A stretch of 64,000 nucleotides of DNA from Serilophus lunatus (Eukaryota; Chordata; Aves; Passeriformes; Eurylaimidae), in NCBI GenBank assembly GCA_013399895.1, contig VXBA01006154.1, forward strand, positions 624,664 to 688,663. The letters run 5' to 3'. Of this stretch, positions 12,201 to 24,073 are shown in pieces (the first letter of the stretch is position 1; every line of letters starts with the position of its first letter). The notes under the pieces are model-generated. The model ran no database searches. It was not told where the DNA came from and saw nothing but the letters and a program-made list of their open reading frames with translations. Both the position numbers and the translations under genes were made by a program.

Positions 12201-15200
12201 TACACAGATACATATATAAATATATATTTGTTGCTTATTTAGAAGTATAAAAAATACAGAAGTACAGAAATAGCAATGGTGTATGGTGGGAACACAGTGC
12301 TTTAGGAAATTAGTACATCAATTGAGTATTCTCACTGCACATTAGTTTCCTTCCTGTCAATTATGATCATGGTTCCTTTGGGGTCTTTTTTGTCTTTGGC
12401 TGTCAGATCTTGAGTTCATGCAATATTTATGAGTGTGCACATGCACACACATAGATATATAAAATAAAGCTCCAATAATTGTAAGAGGTAAGAGATAATA
12501 AACCAAGAAGATTATACTACACATAAACATATATACACACACATGTATACATGTGTATGTTTATAAATGCACACATTTTTCTTTTTAACAGCTATCTTTC
12601 TTACCACCCTACCACTAATTTACACAAAGACCATTCATATTTCTGACACCACTCTTGTCCTACTGCTCATACACAGAAAGTTACTGGCCTTACATCACAG
12701 TATCTCTGATCACAGGTTCAAAATAGGACCTTCCATGGTTCCTTGAAATTACCATTTAATTTGCAATAGCTCCTTAGGGGAAGCTACTCTGGGGAAGCTA
12801 CCATGAAGTTTGTGACTATTAGACTATTTCTACAAGACCTGAAAATTCCCTTAACAATTTAACATGATTTAGACTTTTCATTCATTCTAACCCCATGGCA
12901 CTTGATTCCCTTCATAGAAACAAATTATTCCAGAGAGATTAAAAACCAGTAACTAAAATCCTTCAGATGAAGCATTCATAGTTTCTTGCTTCTCCTCATT
13001 AATTCCAGCTATTAAGGAAGGCTAATTTCTGCAACACAAACATAGGAAAAATTGGTTTCCACATTAACAAAAAATTAAGACATTTTTATATATTAAAGAA
13101 TTTGAGAAATAGTGACTAGTAATGCAGAAATTGTTCTGACGATATTACTTCTCCACAAGTTGATATCGGTTTCCTCTCCTTTTACATACACTAGTCTTAG
13201 CATTGCCAGTTACTTTTCATCAGGCTTTTTAAATCTTTAGACTTACATCCCTCATCACAGCCTAAAGCATTTTAACATTAATTTCAGGAAATAGTTACCT
13301 ATCGTGGATTAGAATAAAACTGCCACAAATGAAGACCTATGTACTCTCTCTTAGTCTTCCTAATGAGGTCTCAAAATGAAACAGCAGTGAAGCATATAAT
13401 ATATAATCACATGCACAAAAAAGATGTTAAAAGAACTGGAAGTCCTGATGTGCAAGGAGATGCTAGAATTCCAGTTGTCTGTGCATGTTAACTATGTAGA
13501 TTTGTGCACAAGTTATGATATGTGAGCTAGTCACATCATCAGTTTTAGGTTCTTCACTTAACTAAGCAAAATTCTTTCCCACCAATATAGAGCCACTAGA
13601 AAAAGATTCAAGTTATTATTGCAAAAAGATTTGTAAAGACAGCCTGGCATCCAAATTTTGGAGGTTAAAAAGAAGGGAGAGAGCAAAAGCCAAGAAAGGC
13701 CACTTAGACCAGCTCTAGATAGTACCATGTAGTAGGCTTGTCTGCAGTGCAATGGATTGGATATGCTACTGGAGTACATCCCTCTCTATACCACTCGACA
13801 TCATTATATTATAAAGGAATCTAATACCTGTACTTTGATATAGCTCTACGATGAAAGCCAAAACATAACAGGTAAGAATAACTAAGAGATTACTTTCAAA
13901 AATACATTCCTGAACAACACTCTAAAGTAGTTATAACCTTAGGTGTCACCTCTCACATAAACTGCAGAGTCTCTATTCACTTACTAAAGAACTAATTCAG
14001 AACCCTCACTTCAGCAGCTATGAGTGTGTGTTTTGCAATATCAATACAGTTTTATATCATTTGATTGTGCACCATCAGGCCCATGCCTTGTTTGTTGTAG
14101 GGGATGGATCAAGGATACATGAAGATGAAAGCACCCTTCCTGCATGGGTTGCAAAATAAAAAAAATAATAAAAAAATAATAAAAAAAAAGAGGATCTCAT
14201 CATTAAAGTGACTGAATGTTATTTTGGAGAGTTAGCTCTTCTCTGCCCTTTTCAGGTTCTGCTTAGTGTAAATCAAAAGTCTTAGCATACTGTCATTTTA
14301 CTGTACATTTTTCATTTCCTAGTACCTGACTTTATGCTCTAGGGTTTGATTTGCAAAACTGCTGAGCAATTGGAACTTCAGCTGAGACCTATGAAAGCAG
14401 TATTTTGAGCAGGTATAGTTTGACAGAAAACTACTCCCTCCCAACAGCCTATAAAAGACTGAGAAAACAGAATGCAAAATATATGCATATTTGAATCCTT
14501 CATTCTTTTTTTCAAAACTGTGCGGCCATATAGAGAAGACAATCATATTTCTTTACCTAACGGGAACTGATAAAAAATAAATTAATCCCTGTACCCCAAA
14601 TAGCCACAGACAGCAATTACTGATCATTTCCTCAAAGAATATTCTTTTACTGGATAAGGCTTCTTTTGAACAGTATGCAATAAAAAAAGACACGTGTTAG
14701 TTCATGAAAAGAAATTAAAATTATCAGTTACTAAACAAACAATGCAGTGATTCAGGTAGTGATTCTGTCAAAGGAAATAGCGTATTATAGCATCTACTGC
14801 ACAATATTATAATCAGATGAAATTAAGGTCATAAATAAGGCCAGTTTTCCTACGACTAGAATGGGTGCAAAAATCTGTAATTGAAGTAATGTTATTTCAT
14901 GCAGATCTTCCTTGAATTTTCAAAGGTTTTTAGCTGAGTTCTCCACAAAAATTGGGTTTGCATAATCACAAGAGCATATGTCTCCCCAAGTAACCCCAAG
15001 TAAATTTTTACTGAAAGAGAGGCTTGGCTTCAATTAAATTCAACATAATAGCAGCCAATGAACACTTCAGGTCTTAACAAGATTTAACAAATGTAGGTTA
15101 GAATAGAGAACATGGAGTCTAAATTTCCACACTCCCTTACTCCCCAGTCCCAAAAGTAAAGGCTTTAGTATATGGTCACAGTGAATTAAGACAATATGAT

Positions 15201-15424
15201 GCAATCTGGAGAGTGATGTTCAAAGTCAACAGCTACAAACACATATATATACACATAAATTAAAAGCTTCTACTTCTTAGTCCTCAAAAACAAAGCAAGA
15301 AGAAGACAATAGACAGTAGAGAAAAGCTCATCATTCCAAATATTCCTAAATTTCTCAATTCTGCAGAAGGGGATGGGAAAGAAATAATCCATGCTGTAAC
15401 CATGCTTTGCCATTACAAATAATA
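9227..15424 (-). other. ARAP2: ARAP2 large intron, repeat-poor stretch
   Basis: 6.2 kb with no recognised gene or transposon. It contains CA/TA-rich low complexity at about 12,190-12,570, including an 18-bp palindrome at 12,539-12,556, and an A-rich (AATAA)-like run at 14,154-14,191. Open frames at 9,241-9,561, 10,227-10,505 and 13,558-13,779 have no recognisable content. Confidence 0.65.
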
Positions 15425-16339
15425 TGAGAGCACCCCGGTGGCTGCGCCGGCCCCTGCACTGCCACGAGGGAGCCCGGCAAGAAACCCCGCGGTGTCAGCG
15501 GCCCCAGGAACGGCCCCCACGCGGCGGTGTGGGCACGATGCCTGCTTGGGTGGCTCCAGTGGTCCCGGTCGGCCTCAGAGACCCCTTCTGAGGGTTCCCG
15601 CGGTCAGTGGGTGCCCTGGAGAGGTGGCAACCAGCCCACGGCTGGTAAAAAACATGCCGCCAGGGAGCAGTCAGCTCTCAATTTTGGCGGGAACCACCAT
15701 TTTGTTGGAGCCGAAGATCTCAGGAGGAGAGGTGGAGCCCAGACCGCTGGCCAATCCGAAGAGGCAAAGCCAGGAAGAGGACTGCGAGATTCGCACAAGG
15801 CTTGGAGCACTTAAAAGCCTGAAACAACTGAAGTTTGTTCTCTTTGGCTTCCTGCAAAGCTGGAGAGCAGCAGCACGGCTCCCCTTCTCCGACTCCCAGG
15901 CTTTGTGGCTTGACTCCGCCCACCCCCATCAGCACCGGAGCTAAGCCAGCACAACTACAGGTGGAAAAGCTTCCTCAAATAGCGTCCCTGGGTTGAGGGG
16001 AGGACTTTTCACTGTGTTGTGTTTCTCAGAGACTTCAAGGGCTGGGAGTTACTACCACCAGAGAGAGAGAAGAGGATGCGGCTTTCCCTTCTCACTGCTT
16101 CTCTTTGGCCAGCCTGCCTGGCCTTAGAAAAGCAGTTCCCTTACTTCCTTTTTCATTTTGGTTTTTTTTTTGTTGGGTGCATTTCTGTGTTAAGTCTGGA
16201 GTTCCCTTAAACTGTTGTCTTTCCTTTGGTTGAGCTCCAGACAAATAAACTGTTTCCCTATTGTTCAAAATTCTGTTCAGTCTTCTCGTCACTGTTGAGC
16301 TTGCCCCTTAGTTAACACAGTGGTGCTTAAACCACCACA
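15425..16339 (+). mobile_element. Endogenous retroviral LTR (U3-R-U5)
   Basis: A GC-rich block of about 915 bp in AT-rich intron. Promoter-like elements lie in the expected order: CCAAT at 15,751-15,755, a TTAAAA TATA-like box at 15,811-15,816, and an AATAAA polyadenylation signal at 16,244-16,249. The block ends CCACCACA at 16,339, a typical LTR 3' end, and six bases later comes a lysine-tRNA primer-binding site. The left boundary is set at TG (15,425) where base composition changes; it is less certain because no convincing target duplication was found. No gag, pol or env sequence follows. Open frames inside (15,438-15,944 and its shadows) follow from the GC-rich U3 and have no viral domain. 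Most likely a class II (ERVK-like, tRNA-Lys-primed) element, inferred from the primer alone. Confidence 0.82.
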
Positions 16340-16345
16340 TTTTGT

Positions 16346-16414
16346 TGGCACCCAGCGTGAGGCTCGAACCCACGACCCCGAGATTAAGAGTCTCATGCTC
16401 TACCGACTGAGCTA
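16346..16414 (+). repeat. Extended lysine-tRNA complement after the LTR
   Basis: The plus strand is complementary to 69 of the 76 nucleotides of mature tRNA-Lys(CUU): the CCA end, acceptor 3' strand, T arm, variable loop, anticodon arm (CTT) and D arm, stopping at about tRNA nucleotide 8. By hand alignment 65 of 69 positions match the tRNA sequence I know. A normal retroviral primer-binding site covers only 18 nt, because reverse transcriptase stops at methylated A58. CCA is added after transcription in eukaryotes, so its presence shows this was copied from a mature tRNA and is not a tRNA gene. See the findings for the proposed origin. Confidence 0.88.
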
Positions 16415-17079
16415 TTTTGAACAGTATTCAAATATTCAATAGCATTGAATAGAGAAACTATTTTGGATTTTTGTAAAGCAAAATCACTAAAGGACACACA
16501 TACAGCTACTGTTTATGAGCTATTCACTTTCATATTTGCCTAGGCTTTATGTAATGAAGGTAGTGATTTCACATAAAGTAAACTATTAGCATAAAAGCAA
16601 ATATGTAGAAGACAGTTTTAAAAATCAATGCAGTTTACAAACAAGCAATCTACTTTTCACTACTTTAATACTGAAATGGCTACACTATCAAATGCTTATA
16701 GAGATTACCGAATTACTAGTAAACCCATAGCAAATAAGTTTTATTACGAGTTCATATAAAGCCCACTTCGATTTGGTTTTAGTGATTTATTTTTTTAGTT
16801 TTGATTTTACAATGATCAAAGCTAAGACGGACAACTATCACAAATATAAAAGGGTCCAGCTCTAAAATATCTACACTATACTCATCTTTCAGGACTGCAT
16901 GTAATAACATACCCTACCAAATGAACAAAATGCCTTTGTTGTAATGAACTGTGCTTAAACTGTGTAACTAAGTGTGCTTAAAAGTAAACTGGCTGGAGAA
17001 ATGAACCCAGTTTAAGAGAGATTACAAGACAAGAGTTACAATTTACTAAAAAGATTACAATACATACAATGATACCAAG
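16415..17079 (-). other. ARAP2: ARAP2 large intron, between LTRs
   Basis: 665 bp of AT-rich sequence right of the tRNA-derived segment. It contains no retroviral internal sequence that I can recognise. Confidence 0.7.
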
Positions 17080-17660
17080 AAAACTGGTTTTAATGCACAA
17101 GGACAGAGTATAACCCAGCATTCTGGAACAAGAACAGCACAGTGCTCATTAGTTCCTGCGCAGAGCACCACATGGGCCCTCTGGGTCCAAAGCAGAAGGG
17201 AAGGAAATCTGTTGGCCAGGATGAGGTCACAGTTCCATCTAAGTAATGATTGTAGTCTTGTTGAGAGTGGTAGTCACAGTCCTGTTGAAGTTCTATTCCT
17301 CCTCTGGATCTAACAAGGGGTATCACAAGTTCCAAAATCCAAAGATTATATATGTTCAGGTTCAGATGTGAATGCCCAGTACCTCCCACAAGGTGGGGAG
17401 TTTCACAATGGGCGGTTTAACTCTGTGAGTCATGGGATATTTTGGAAATCTCTGATGACGCATTTTGGTCCATTACTGGCCCATTAGCAGAGGACCCTTC
17501 CAGCTGGATGTGAAAGTGTTAATGCCTCCTCAGGGGCGAGTTATCACAGCTGAGTCATTGGCGTGAAAAGAGACACTGCCCTGTCTCACAGGGCTTGTGT
17601 CTTTCCTTATCTATTTGACCTGAGATGGCAGGTGTGCCCTGGGCAGTTGCTGCAAATGAT
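17080..17660 (-). mobile_element. Probable retroviral LTR, antisense to window
   Basis: Read on the minus strand, this 0.58-kb block has a TATATAA box (plus positions 17,346-17,352), then about 260 bp later an ATTAAA polyadenylation signal (17,088-17,093) after a CTGTCCTTGTGC-type segment. This is an LTR promoter-to-poly(A) arrangement, and the wording of the R region resembles avian ERV LTRs I know. Ends are approximate. The open frame at 17,090-17,389 is not a recognisable protein. No paired LTR or internal region is present, so it is probably a solo LTR. Confidence 0.55.
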
Positions 17661-18734
17661 TCATTATTAACAGTCCATCAGAAATTACACAGAGAGTGTA
17701 GAATATACAGTTTTGGTTGTACCTACATATTGATAAACTGGTCCTAGCCCCTGTAACTAGGACATGAACATAACAATCTAAATTTTTATGAACATTGCAT
17801 CCCATCAAAAATTATGAGCTAGAAGCAGTTTATGTAAAAATCAAGTACATTCAAGCTTACAATGAAATTATTTTCTGCTAAGAAGCAGCAAAGGCTAATA
17901 GCCAACAGAAAAGTATAAACTGCCCAAATATGGAATAACCATACTCTGAAAAAATTAATATGAGAAATTGAAAGTTAAAAACCAATTCAAAATCCTTAAA
18001 AAAGTCCTCCACATACTCTTTATGAATAATCTTCATACTTTGTGTTACTAACTAGAGAGCAAGTTAGTAAAACACTAAAAATTTCATCTTGAACAAATTA
18101 TTTTCATTTACAATTTACACATTTATCTTCTATTTGTTTCATTGAACTTTTTGTCTCACATTGAACAATAAAGGAAGGTCTTTCAGTAGCCACAATAAGC
18201 TACAGATATATGCCTCTCCTGTAGCATAATTATTTTATCCGTTTCCTACATTCTTTTCATATCTAAGGTCTCTCACTCATGCCCAAATCTTCACGCAAGT
18301 AAGAAATGAATCTCATTTACCTGAATACGAGAGATTGGATAAACAAAACTTTTCAACAGCAATGTTAACTCATGTTTTGGAGCACATTATTGGGTAGGGG
18401 CAACAGGCCTTGATCACTACTTATTTCTTTTCTCAATATTGCATTAGAATAGCGTTCAAAATCACACAATAATAAAAAACCAATTTTGAAACATATTCAT
18501 ATTGCTCTGCTCAGATAAGCTAAGTTCCCTTACAAATCAGTCATTAGTAACCAGCAGCACCTATAGTGGCAATTTGTCCATGGAAAGTAAGCAAAAAACA
18601 ATGAAGCACTGATTTGCAGGCTGATGAAATAGCAACAGAATGGAGGGCCCGAGACGCAGATCAGACCCAACTCATAGTCAAGGGACATTACTTGAGAACT
18701 CTCCAGTCTAGTAAGGCTCTCTAATTACATCCCA
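17661..18734 (-). other. ARAP2: ARAP2 large intron
   Basis: 1.07 kb of intron without recognised repeats or coding signals. Confidence 0.65.
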
Positions 18735-19619
18735 ATATTTGTCTGTGAAAAAGTTTCTCCTAATATCCAACCAAAACCTCCCCTGACGCAGCCTAAGATT
18801 GTGCCTTCTAGTCCTGTCACTGGGAACCTGAGAGAAGAGACCGACTCCCACCTGATTGCTACCTCCTTTCAGGTAGTTATACACAGCAGCCTCCTCTTCT
18901 CCAGGCTGAACAGCCTCAGCTCCCTCAGTCGCTCCTCATAGGGCTTGTCCTCCACTCCTTCATCACCCTTGTTACCCTTCTCTGGACACATCCCAGCAAC
19001 TCAACATCTTTCTTCAACTGAGGGGCCCAGAACTGGACACAGTACTCAAGTTATGGCCTAATCGGTGCCAAGTACAAAGGAAGAGTAACACCCCTAGTCC
19101 TACTGGCAACACTATTCTTGATGCAGGCCAGGGTGACATTGGCCTTCTTGGCCGCCTGGGCACACTGCTGACTCATATTCAGTTTCCTATCAACCAATAT
19201 ACACAATTCCCTCTCCACCTGGCCATTCTCCAGCCACACCGTCCCCAGCCTATAACTCTGCATGGAGTTATTGCGACCAAAGTGCAAAACCCAACACTTG
19301 GATTTATTAAACCTCATGCAATCGGACTCAGCACATCTATCCAGCCTGTCAAGGTCTCTCTGCAGAGCCCTCCTACCCTCAAACAGATCAACACTCATTC
19401 CAAGCTTGGCGTCATCCGCAAACTTACTAATAACGGATACCATCCCCTCGTCCAGATCACCAATAAAGATACTGAACAAAACTGGCCCCAACACTGAACC
19501 CTGGGGACCCCACTGGTGACCGGCCTCCTACTGGATATGACACCGTTCACCATCACTCTCTGAGCTCAGCCATCCAGTCAATTCATAACCCAGGACAGAG
19601 TAAACCTGATCAAGAGAAG
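18735..19619 (-). mobile_element. CR1 LINE fragment with open RT remnant
   Basis: Antisense CR1 copy, lacking the last part of the 3'UTR at its left end and truncated at its right end. The minus frame 19,494-19,051 is open for 147 codons and encodes the C-terminal reverse transcriptase region: LGPVLFSIFIGDLDEGM, an FADD box in the YADD position (KFADDAKLG), then the thumb segment with LDRLDRCAESDCMRFN and CVLHFGRN-like residues. It ends with the CR1 C-terminal segment (LPLYLAPIRP). Without the N-terminal RT and endonuclease it cannot be active. At 19,619 it abuts an inverted CR1 piece. Confidence 0.9.
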
Positions 19620-19621
19620 CC

Positions 19622-19835
19622 AGTTGATGTAATCTTTTTGGATTCCAGTAAATCTTTTGGTACTGTCTCTCACAGGATCCTTCTGGCCAAAATATCCTGC
19701 ACACAGCTGGATAGATTTATCATGGTGTGGGTGGGGAATTGGCTCACAGGTTGAGCACAGAGGGTGATAGTGAGTGGGGTAACGTCAGACTGGTGACCAG
19801 TCAGTAATCGGGTTCTGTAGGGCTCCATTTCAGGC
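19622..19835 (+). mobile_element. Inverted CR1 RT fragment
   Basis: About 215 bp in the opposite orientation to the adjoining CR1. The plus strand encodes an RT core segment: a DSSK-F-TVSH block corresponding to the FSKAFDTVSH motif, a 'WL' and 'AQRVIV' segment, then 'PVTS' and 'G-R-GS'. Part of the same RT region is also present in the neighbouring antisense copy, so the two form an imperfect inverted repeat of roughly 100-130 bp. It may be a 5' inversion from twin priming or an independent insertion. Confidence 0.8.
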
Positions 19836-22800
19836 TGTTCTGGGTCAACTGAAAGTATGCAGGTGCATCTCATAACACACAAGTTTCATCAAAATTTCAA
19901 AGGCTAGATCAAGATAACACATAAAAGAGAATCTCACAAACAGTAAAAATAGAACTAGAATTATGATGTCACTCCAATTTAGGATATTCAGAAATCCAGC
20001 AGCAGTATTTTGTACCAGTTGTGGGTGGGGAGGCTTGTAACATACTACAATGATTTTTGAGAACAAAACATCTACCAAAAAACCCTTCTATATTACTAAG
20101 AATGGGCTGCTGCAATCTGCCAGCACACTAAAGTTAGAAGAAGGTATATTTTCCCAGGATGAAAATGTCATTCAAGAAAGTAGGATGAGGAAGAATTTGG
20201 AAGTGAAACAAAATACTGGAATAAAGTGAAAAACTGGCAACTCTGACATGATTGGCAAAGCTCCAACTGACATTCACAGAGATGGAGATTCATTCCAGGT
20301 ATGTTTAGATCCTAAAAGCAACAGTTTTCTTTAAACTGCCCTGTATATACTGAAAATGCATTCTTAATTTTTCCACTTAGAAGGACAAGCAGCTACAACA
20401 AAATCTGCACAGGCATCTTAAGATTAATTTTAAAATACATGCAGTGTAGGAGAATGAAATTTAGGTCTGAGGATAAAAGACATGCACAATTAGAAGACCT
20501 GAACAGTCAGTACCACAGAATCATGCAGAACTGTGATGAGATAACATCCTCTGGTTTTGCACCTACAGCGCACTCTATTAACCTTTACATTTTTTTCTCC
20601 CTGTAAAATTCCAGTACAAATCCACTTGCATGTATTAAGAGATATATTTCTGATATTCCATAACTCACCAGTGAGAGAAGGATGAAGAAACAGAGTGAGA
20701 AACACAGCTTTGTGTAGATGCAACCCTTTTATTTCTACATAATTGATGTTATGGCAATAAATGCTAAAGACACACAAGTTTTCCATCTATATTGCTAATT
20801 GTACATATTTACTATAAGCATGTACCCACTGCAAGTTGTTGCTAAATAAAACCATACAAGTTATAGATAATCCTTTTTTAGCTATAGAAGTGAGGAAGTT
20901 GTAAATACCTAGTGCACAGGAATGATCACAGAGCACACAGAAAAACAGTTGACATGTTTATTCAGGGTGAAATAAAGCTTTCTGAGTAAGCTGCATAAAA
21001 ATGGCGGGGACCTCTGCTGTGTGGTTTGTTTCATACAAAATAAGACAAAAGATGATAGAATCCGCCTCACTTTTTTTTTTCTGAAAATAGAAGTACAAAG
21101 TGAAACAAGCCAACCTGAAAGTCAGAATCCCTGTCCCATATGGGCATCAGTGATGACCCATCAGCACTGACTCCTTCCCTTCTCTTATCTCTACTCAGGA
21201 CTAATGAATTTTGCCTTGATCACTTTCTCCACTTTTCTGATGACCCCCATCTCCTGGCTCATCAGTTTTCTTGCAGCCCAGTAAATTGGCAGCTGCTCAG
21301 TTCCTTCAGGGAAGAGAAGCGAGAGTCAATTCTAATAATGGGCTGCAATTACTCCTGTGTTGCAGGAACTGAGCCGCTGCTGCTGACTGCTGTCATTTTA
21401 TCTGTCTTTGAACTTTTTTATGACCTCATGGCAAGGAATTACAGCCCTTGGCTGGAAAAGTATCATATATACAACATCCTGCAGAGCCTCTCAAACAAGT
21501 GTCAGAAAGGCTGATTGTGAAACGGGAAGCAATATACAAAACCATACTTATTATACCAATGCAGCCATACTGTTTCAAACCTTTTTTAAACCTCACTCAT
21601 GTATCTCTATTACAGTTCTGCACACTGGACTTGAACCACAGACAAGTATAAACATGGACAAACACAGTATAGTGGATATAGACTCCTCTTTGCCTACATG
21701 CAGAGCATAGAAATCTCTACAATTGGGAAATATTGGCTGGTACAAGATAGACGCAATTTTACCGTAACTGAAATGGAATCATAACAAACAGACATCAGCA
21801 CGGATTTTGGTACACTTTTTTTAATAGCCTAACTCATCTTAAATGAAGAAATAGATATGTAATCAATGTAATGTAATAATTAAAGCCTATACATCAGAAT
21901 CCACAAAAGGATTAGCAAAGTCAATAACTCAAGAGTTTGTCCCCATGTATAAAATACCCTTGTTAGTCATTGCACCATTTGGATCAGCATTTTTTTGGAA
22001 GCAATTTAACTGGAAATACTACAGAAGTGCAACAAAAAGATCTACCAAAAGCAAAAAGAAACCTGACAAAAACAAGCCCAAAGAAATAAAAGTTGTTCGA
22101 AATGCTCAAAACATACTAATGTATGTCACTAAGCATGACTTGCAACAAAACCAGCATTATTTCCACCTTTTATTTCCAGAATCATTGCTTTTCATGCATT
22201 TTCCTGAATATATTTTCCTTCTCAATCACTGTCCAGGCCAAATGGTTCTCTGGCTGTCTACTGCCAATATTCCATCTAAAGTGAAGGTAACAAGACTTGA
22301 TTTTATTCTGCTATTCAATGTGCATAATATTTTTGACATGTTTGTTTCAAAAATGTTAAGATATCAAACATTCTGCTGGATCTCTGAGGGAGCCAAACCC
22401 ACACGCTGAGATGGAAATAACTTTTGAGTGAAGTTTTCTGGAAATATCTCTAAGATACTGATTTTTAATGAATGAGTTTTAAAACATGCCATCTCTAACA
22501 AGGTATTATTTTGCATGCAAAATATTTAAGAGGGAGAATTTAATAACGATGACATTGAAGTGTTTCATGAAGCAAAAATTCAGTGTGAGTTGATTAAGTT
22601 CAAATTTGTTGGCCTAGCAATCTATTAACCAGGGACAGAAATTATTGCTGAGAAAGCACACCAGGGTATTCCTCACATTCTTACTATGCTGTAAATCATA
22701 AATTACCTTCCTTTTGCTGTAAGGATGGTGCATTTATTTAGAGTAAAATTTGTAGATACAAGATAGTGGAGTAAAGAAAATGTTTTGCCATTATCTGAAA

Positions 22801-23134
22801 AATGCCATACTGCTCCAAACAAGATAAAGAAACCAGCACAAATGAAGAAATATTAAATATTTATGGTTTGAAAGATTAGTATGTACCTTGAGCTACAATG
22901 ATATTAAAGTTCTCAGTATTTTAAGGATCATCTCTATAATTCCTATTTCAAACCATCCACTTTGCATAAATGATGACAACTCCAATGGTCTAATTACTTC
23001 AGTAGTCCAGTAGCAACTCCAACCTGCTCTTTCTCTACTGCTGTCAAAGATACTGTTCACATTTCCAGCAGAAAAGCACACTGCAGAAAACAACAGTTCC
23101 AGAGTAAGTACTCACTGTTGGATTAAGTGTTTGT
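19836..23134 (-). other. ARAP2: ARAP2 large intron, central unique part
   Basis: 3.3 kb without recognised mobile elements. It includes the longest unassigned open frame of the intron (21,945-22,409 plus, 154 codons, lysine-rich middle, no known domain). It also includes a less AT-rich stretch at about 21,140-21,510 that could be conserved noncoding DNA but cannot be tested here. Confidence 0.55.
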
Positions 23135-24073
23135 ACAGAAACACAGAATTAACTAGGTTGGAAAAGATCCTTGAGATCATCAAGTCCAACCTATGACCTA
23201 ACACCGTCTTATCCACTACACCATGGCACTAAGTGCCACATCCAGTCTTTTTTTAAACACTTCAGGGACAATGGCTCCACCCTAACCCTGGGCAGACCAT
23301 TCCAATGGCCAATCGGTCTTTCTGTGAAGAATTTTCTCCTAATGTCTAGCCTAAACTTTCCCAGGAGCAGTTTAGAACTGCGTTCTCTCATTCTGTCACT
23401 GGTTGTCTAGAATAAGAGACTGACCCTGACCTGGCTACAACCTCCTTTCTGGTAGCTGTAGAGAGTGATAAGGTCTATCCTGAGCCTACTCTTCTTCAGG
23501 TTAAACAACCCCAGCTTCCTCAGCCACTCTTCATAGGGCTTGTGCTCCATCCCCTTCACCTGCCTTATTGGCCTTCTCTAGAAGCGTTCAAGCATCTCAA
23601 CATCTTTCCTAAATTGAAGGGCCCAGAACTGGAAACAGTACTCAAGGTGAGGCCCCACCAATGCTGAGTACAGGGGAAGAATCACTTCCCTGGTCCTGCT
23701 GGCCACACTATTCCTGATACAGGCCAGGATGCTATTGTCCTTCTTGGCCACCTGGGCACACTGCTGACTCACGTTCAGTTTCCTGCCAATCAGCACCCCC
23801 AGGTCCCTTTCTGCCTGGCTGCTCTCCATTCTGTCCCCAGCCTGTAGCACTGCACGGGGGTTTTTGTAGCCAAAGTGCAGGACCTGACATTTGGTCTTGT
23901 TGAACCTCGTAGCATTGGATTCAGCCCATCTATCCAGCCTGACCAGGTCCCTCTACAGAGCACTCCTACCCTCCAGCAGATTGACACTTGCTCCCAACTT
24001 GATGTCATCTGCAAACTTACTAATGGTGGACTCAATCCCCTCATGCAGACCATCAATAAAAATATTAAACAGG
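23135..24073 (-). mobile_element. CR1 LINE fragment (3'UTR plus RT end)
   Basis: Antisense CR1 copy of about 940 bp. It has the CR1 3' end at the left ('acacagaattaac', then GGTTGGAAAAGATCC), the 3'UTR, and then frameshifted C-terminal RT coding on the minus strand in two frames (23,850-23,578 and about 24,168-23,953). KFADDIKLG is the YADD-box equivalent. It stops abruptly at 24,073 and is followed by an A run of 16-17 bases. Frameshifts show that it is inactive. Confidence 0.9.

Noticed and set aside
15438..15944. 168-codon ORF in the LTR
   Set aside because: Lies within the GC-rich U3; no viral or cellular domain, and overlapping frames are also open.
16346..16414. A tRNA-Lys gene on the minus strand
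   Set aside because: The 5' acceptor strand is missing (replaced by AT-rich sequence), CCA is encoded, and the match abuts an LTR. It is a copy of a mature primer tRNA, not a gene.
21945..22409. 154-codon plus-strand ORF in the large intron
   Set aside because: No domain, no family resemblance, unbiased codon use and no splice or promoter context; expected by chance in 64 kb of intron.
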